Part shown: positions 63,658-64,000 of the stretch, in pieces
How positions within the stretch are numbered: position 1 is the stretch's first letter
How the letters are laid out: the number at the start of each line of letters is the position of its first letter
Origin: Nocardioides cynanchi
GTDB lineage: Bacteria; Actinomycetota; Actinomycetes; Propionibacteriales; Nocardioidaceae
NCBI RefSeq assembly: GCF_008761635.1
Contig: NZ_CP044344.1
Coordinates: 3,658,001 to 3,722,000 of the forward strand
Length of the DNA: 64,000 bases
Direction of reading: 5' to 3'
The notes under the pieces: generated by a model
Told to the model about the DNA's origin: nothing
Databases searched by the model: none
What the model saw: the letters and a program-made list of their open reading frames with translations, nothing else
Made by a program: the position numbers and the translations under genes

Positions 63658-64000
63658 GACGATCAGGGGACCTTCCATCCGCAGCACAAGTGGGACGACG
63701 CTGTAGCTGCTGCGGAGGAATGGCGCTACGGCGAGGATCACCGTCGCAAGCACCACTCAACTTCGCTTCAGTCGGCGACCGGCGACGCGATTCAGCACCA
63801 GGACATCCCGGCGGGTGACCTCGACGAGGCCTTCACCGACGTCCGTCTCGCTCACCGGTTCGCAGCTGTATTCGAGTCCGAGTGCCGTCCGGTGGTCTTC
63901 TGCCACGGCGTCGGCTGGTTGAAGTGGGACGGCACGCGCTGGCGCCGCACCGACTCCGGGGAACTCAAGGGCACCATCCTGGAGTCGTCCACGCAATGGC
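63658..64000 (+). CDS. Phage/plasmid primase-helicase (D5/P4 type) fragment, cut by window end
   Basis: An open frame from the previous gene's stop to the window end reads DDQGTFHPQHKWDDAVAAAE and later DAIQHQDIPAGDLDEAFTDV, RLAHRFAAVFESE and GVGWLKWDGTRWRRTDSGEL. The WL-x-WDGTRW stretch is typical of the N-terminal part of D5-like primases in phages and integrative elements. No ATG or GTG lies upstream in frame, so the gene seems 5'-truncated or starts unusually. Third-position GC is lower than in host genes. Confidence 0.6.

Overview
The window is about 70% GC. Gene order, GTG starts, very GC-rich third codon positions and a FHA/kinase/MoxR/DUF58/TgpA cluster point to an actinobacterial chromosome, most likely Nocardioidaceae (Nocardioides-like). 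The genus is an inference from gene content and repeat style; no 16S gene is present.

Layout. 1-5971 holds the spc part of the ribosomal superoperon (rpsQ partial, rplN, rplX, rplE, rpsN, rpsH, rplF, rplR, rpsE, rpmD, rplO, secY), followed by adk and map. A TerC-like membrane protein comes next. At 8.6-21.9 kb lies a divergent block: a membrane Ser/Thr kinase and a FHA protein on the minus strand, and on the plus strand a ~2080-residue membrane-anchored Ig-like/FN3 protein, MoxR ATPase, DUF58 protein and a TgpA-like protein whose transglutaminase site has lost its cysteine. After a NYN/LOTUS protein the ribosomal run resumes (infA, rpmJ, rpsM, rpsK, rpsD, rpoA, rplQ; 23.4-27.7 kb), so the usual map-infA junction is split by about 16 kb and truA lies 34 kb away from rplQ. 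L17 carries a C-terminal extension that looks like an actinobacterial 'sunset' domain.

27.8-51.8 kb is a metabolic and regulatory region: PfkB kinase, glutamate dehydrogenase, an aminotransferase and dimethylglycine-oxidase-like operon with a candidate operator, FG-GAP protein, GNAT, VOC, methyltransferase, ACT-domain protein, a LuxR-type ATPase regulator with a DUF4386 pair, a lipoprotein, an ArsR regulator, a hydrolase and a divergently encoded FtsX-permease/ATPase pair. 51.9-55.9 kb is gene-poor, with small orphan genes, strong hairpins, a duplicated structured element and a dispersed palindromic motif. 56-63.6 kb has DinB, an ArsR-AHSA1 pair with two perfect operators, UPF0182, a response-regulator/thioredoxin-reductase-like fusion, truA and a methyltransferase. 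The last ~340 bp read as a phage or plasmid D5/P4-type primase fragment, suggesting that a mobile island begins there.

Four genes (infA, the LuxR-type regulator, the lipoprotein and a small hypothetical) are each broken by one single-base indel in a short homopolymer. infA is essential, so sequence error is the leading explanation. Two minisatellite arrays share one seed sequence, and related palindromes occur between ribosomal genes.
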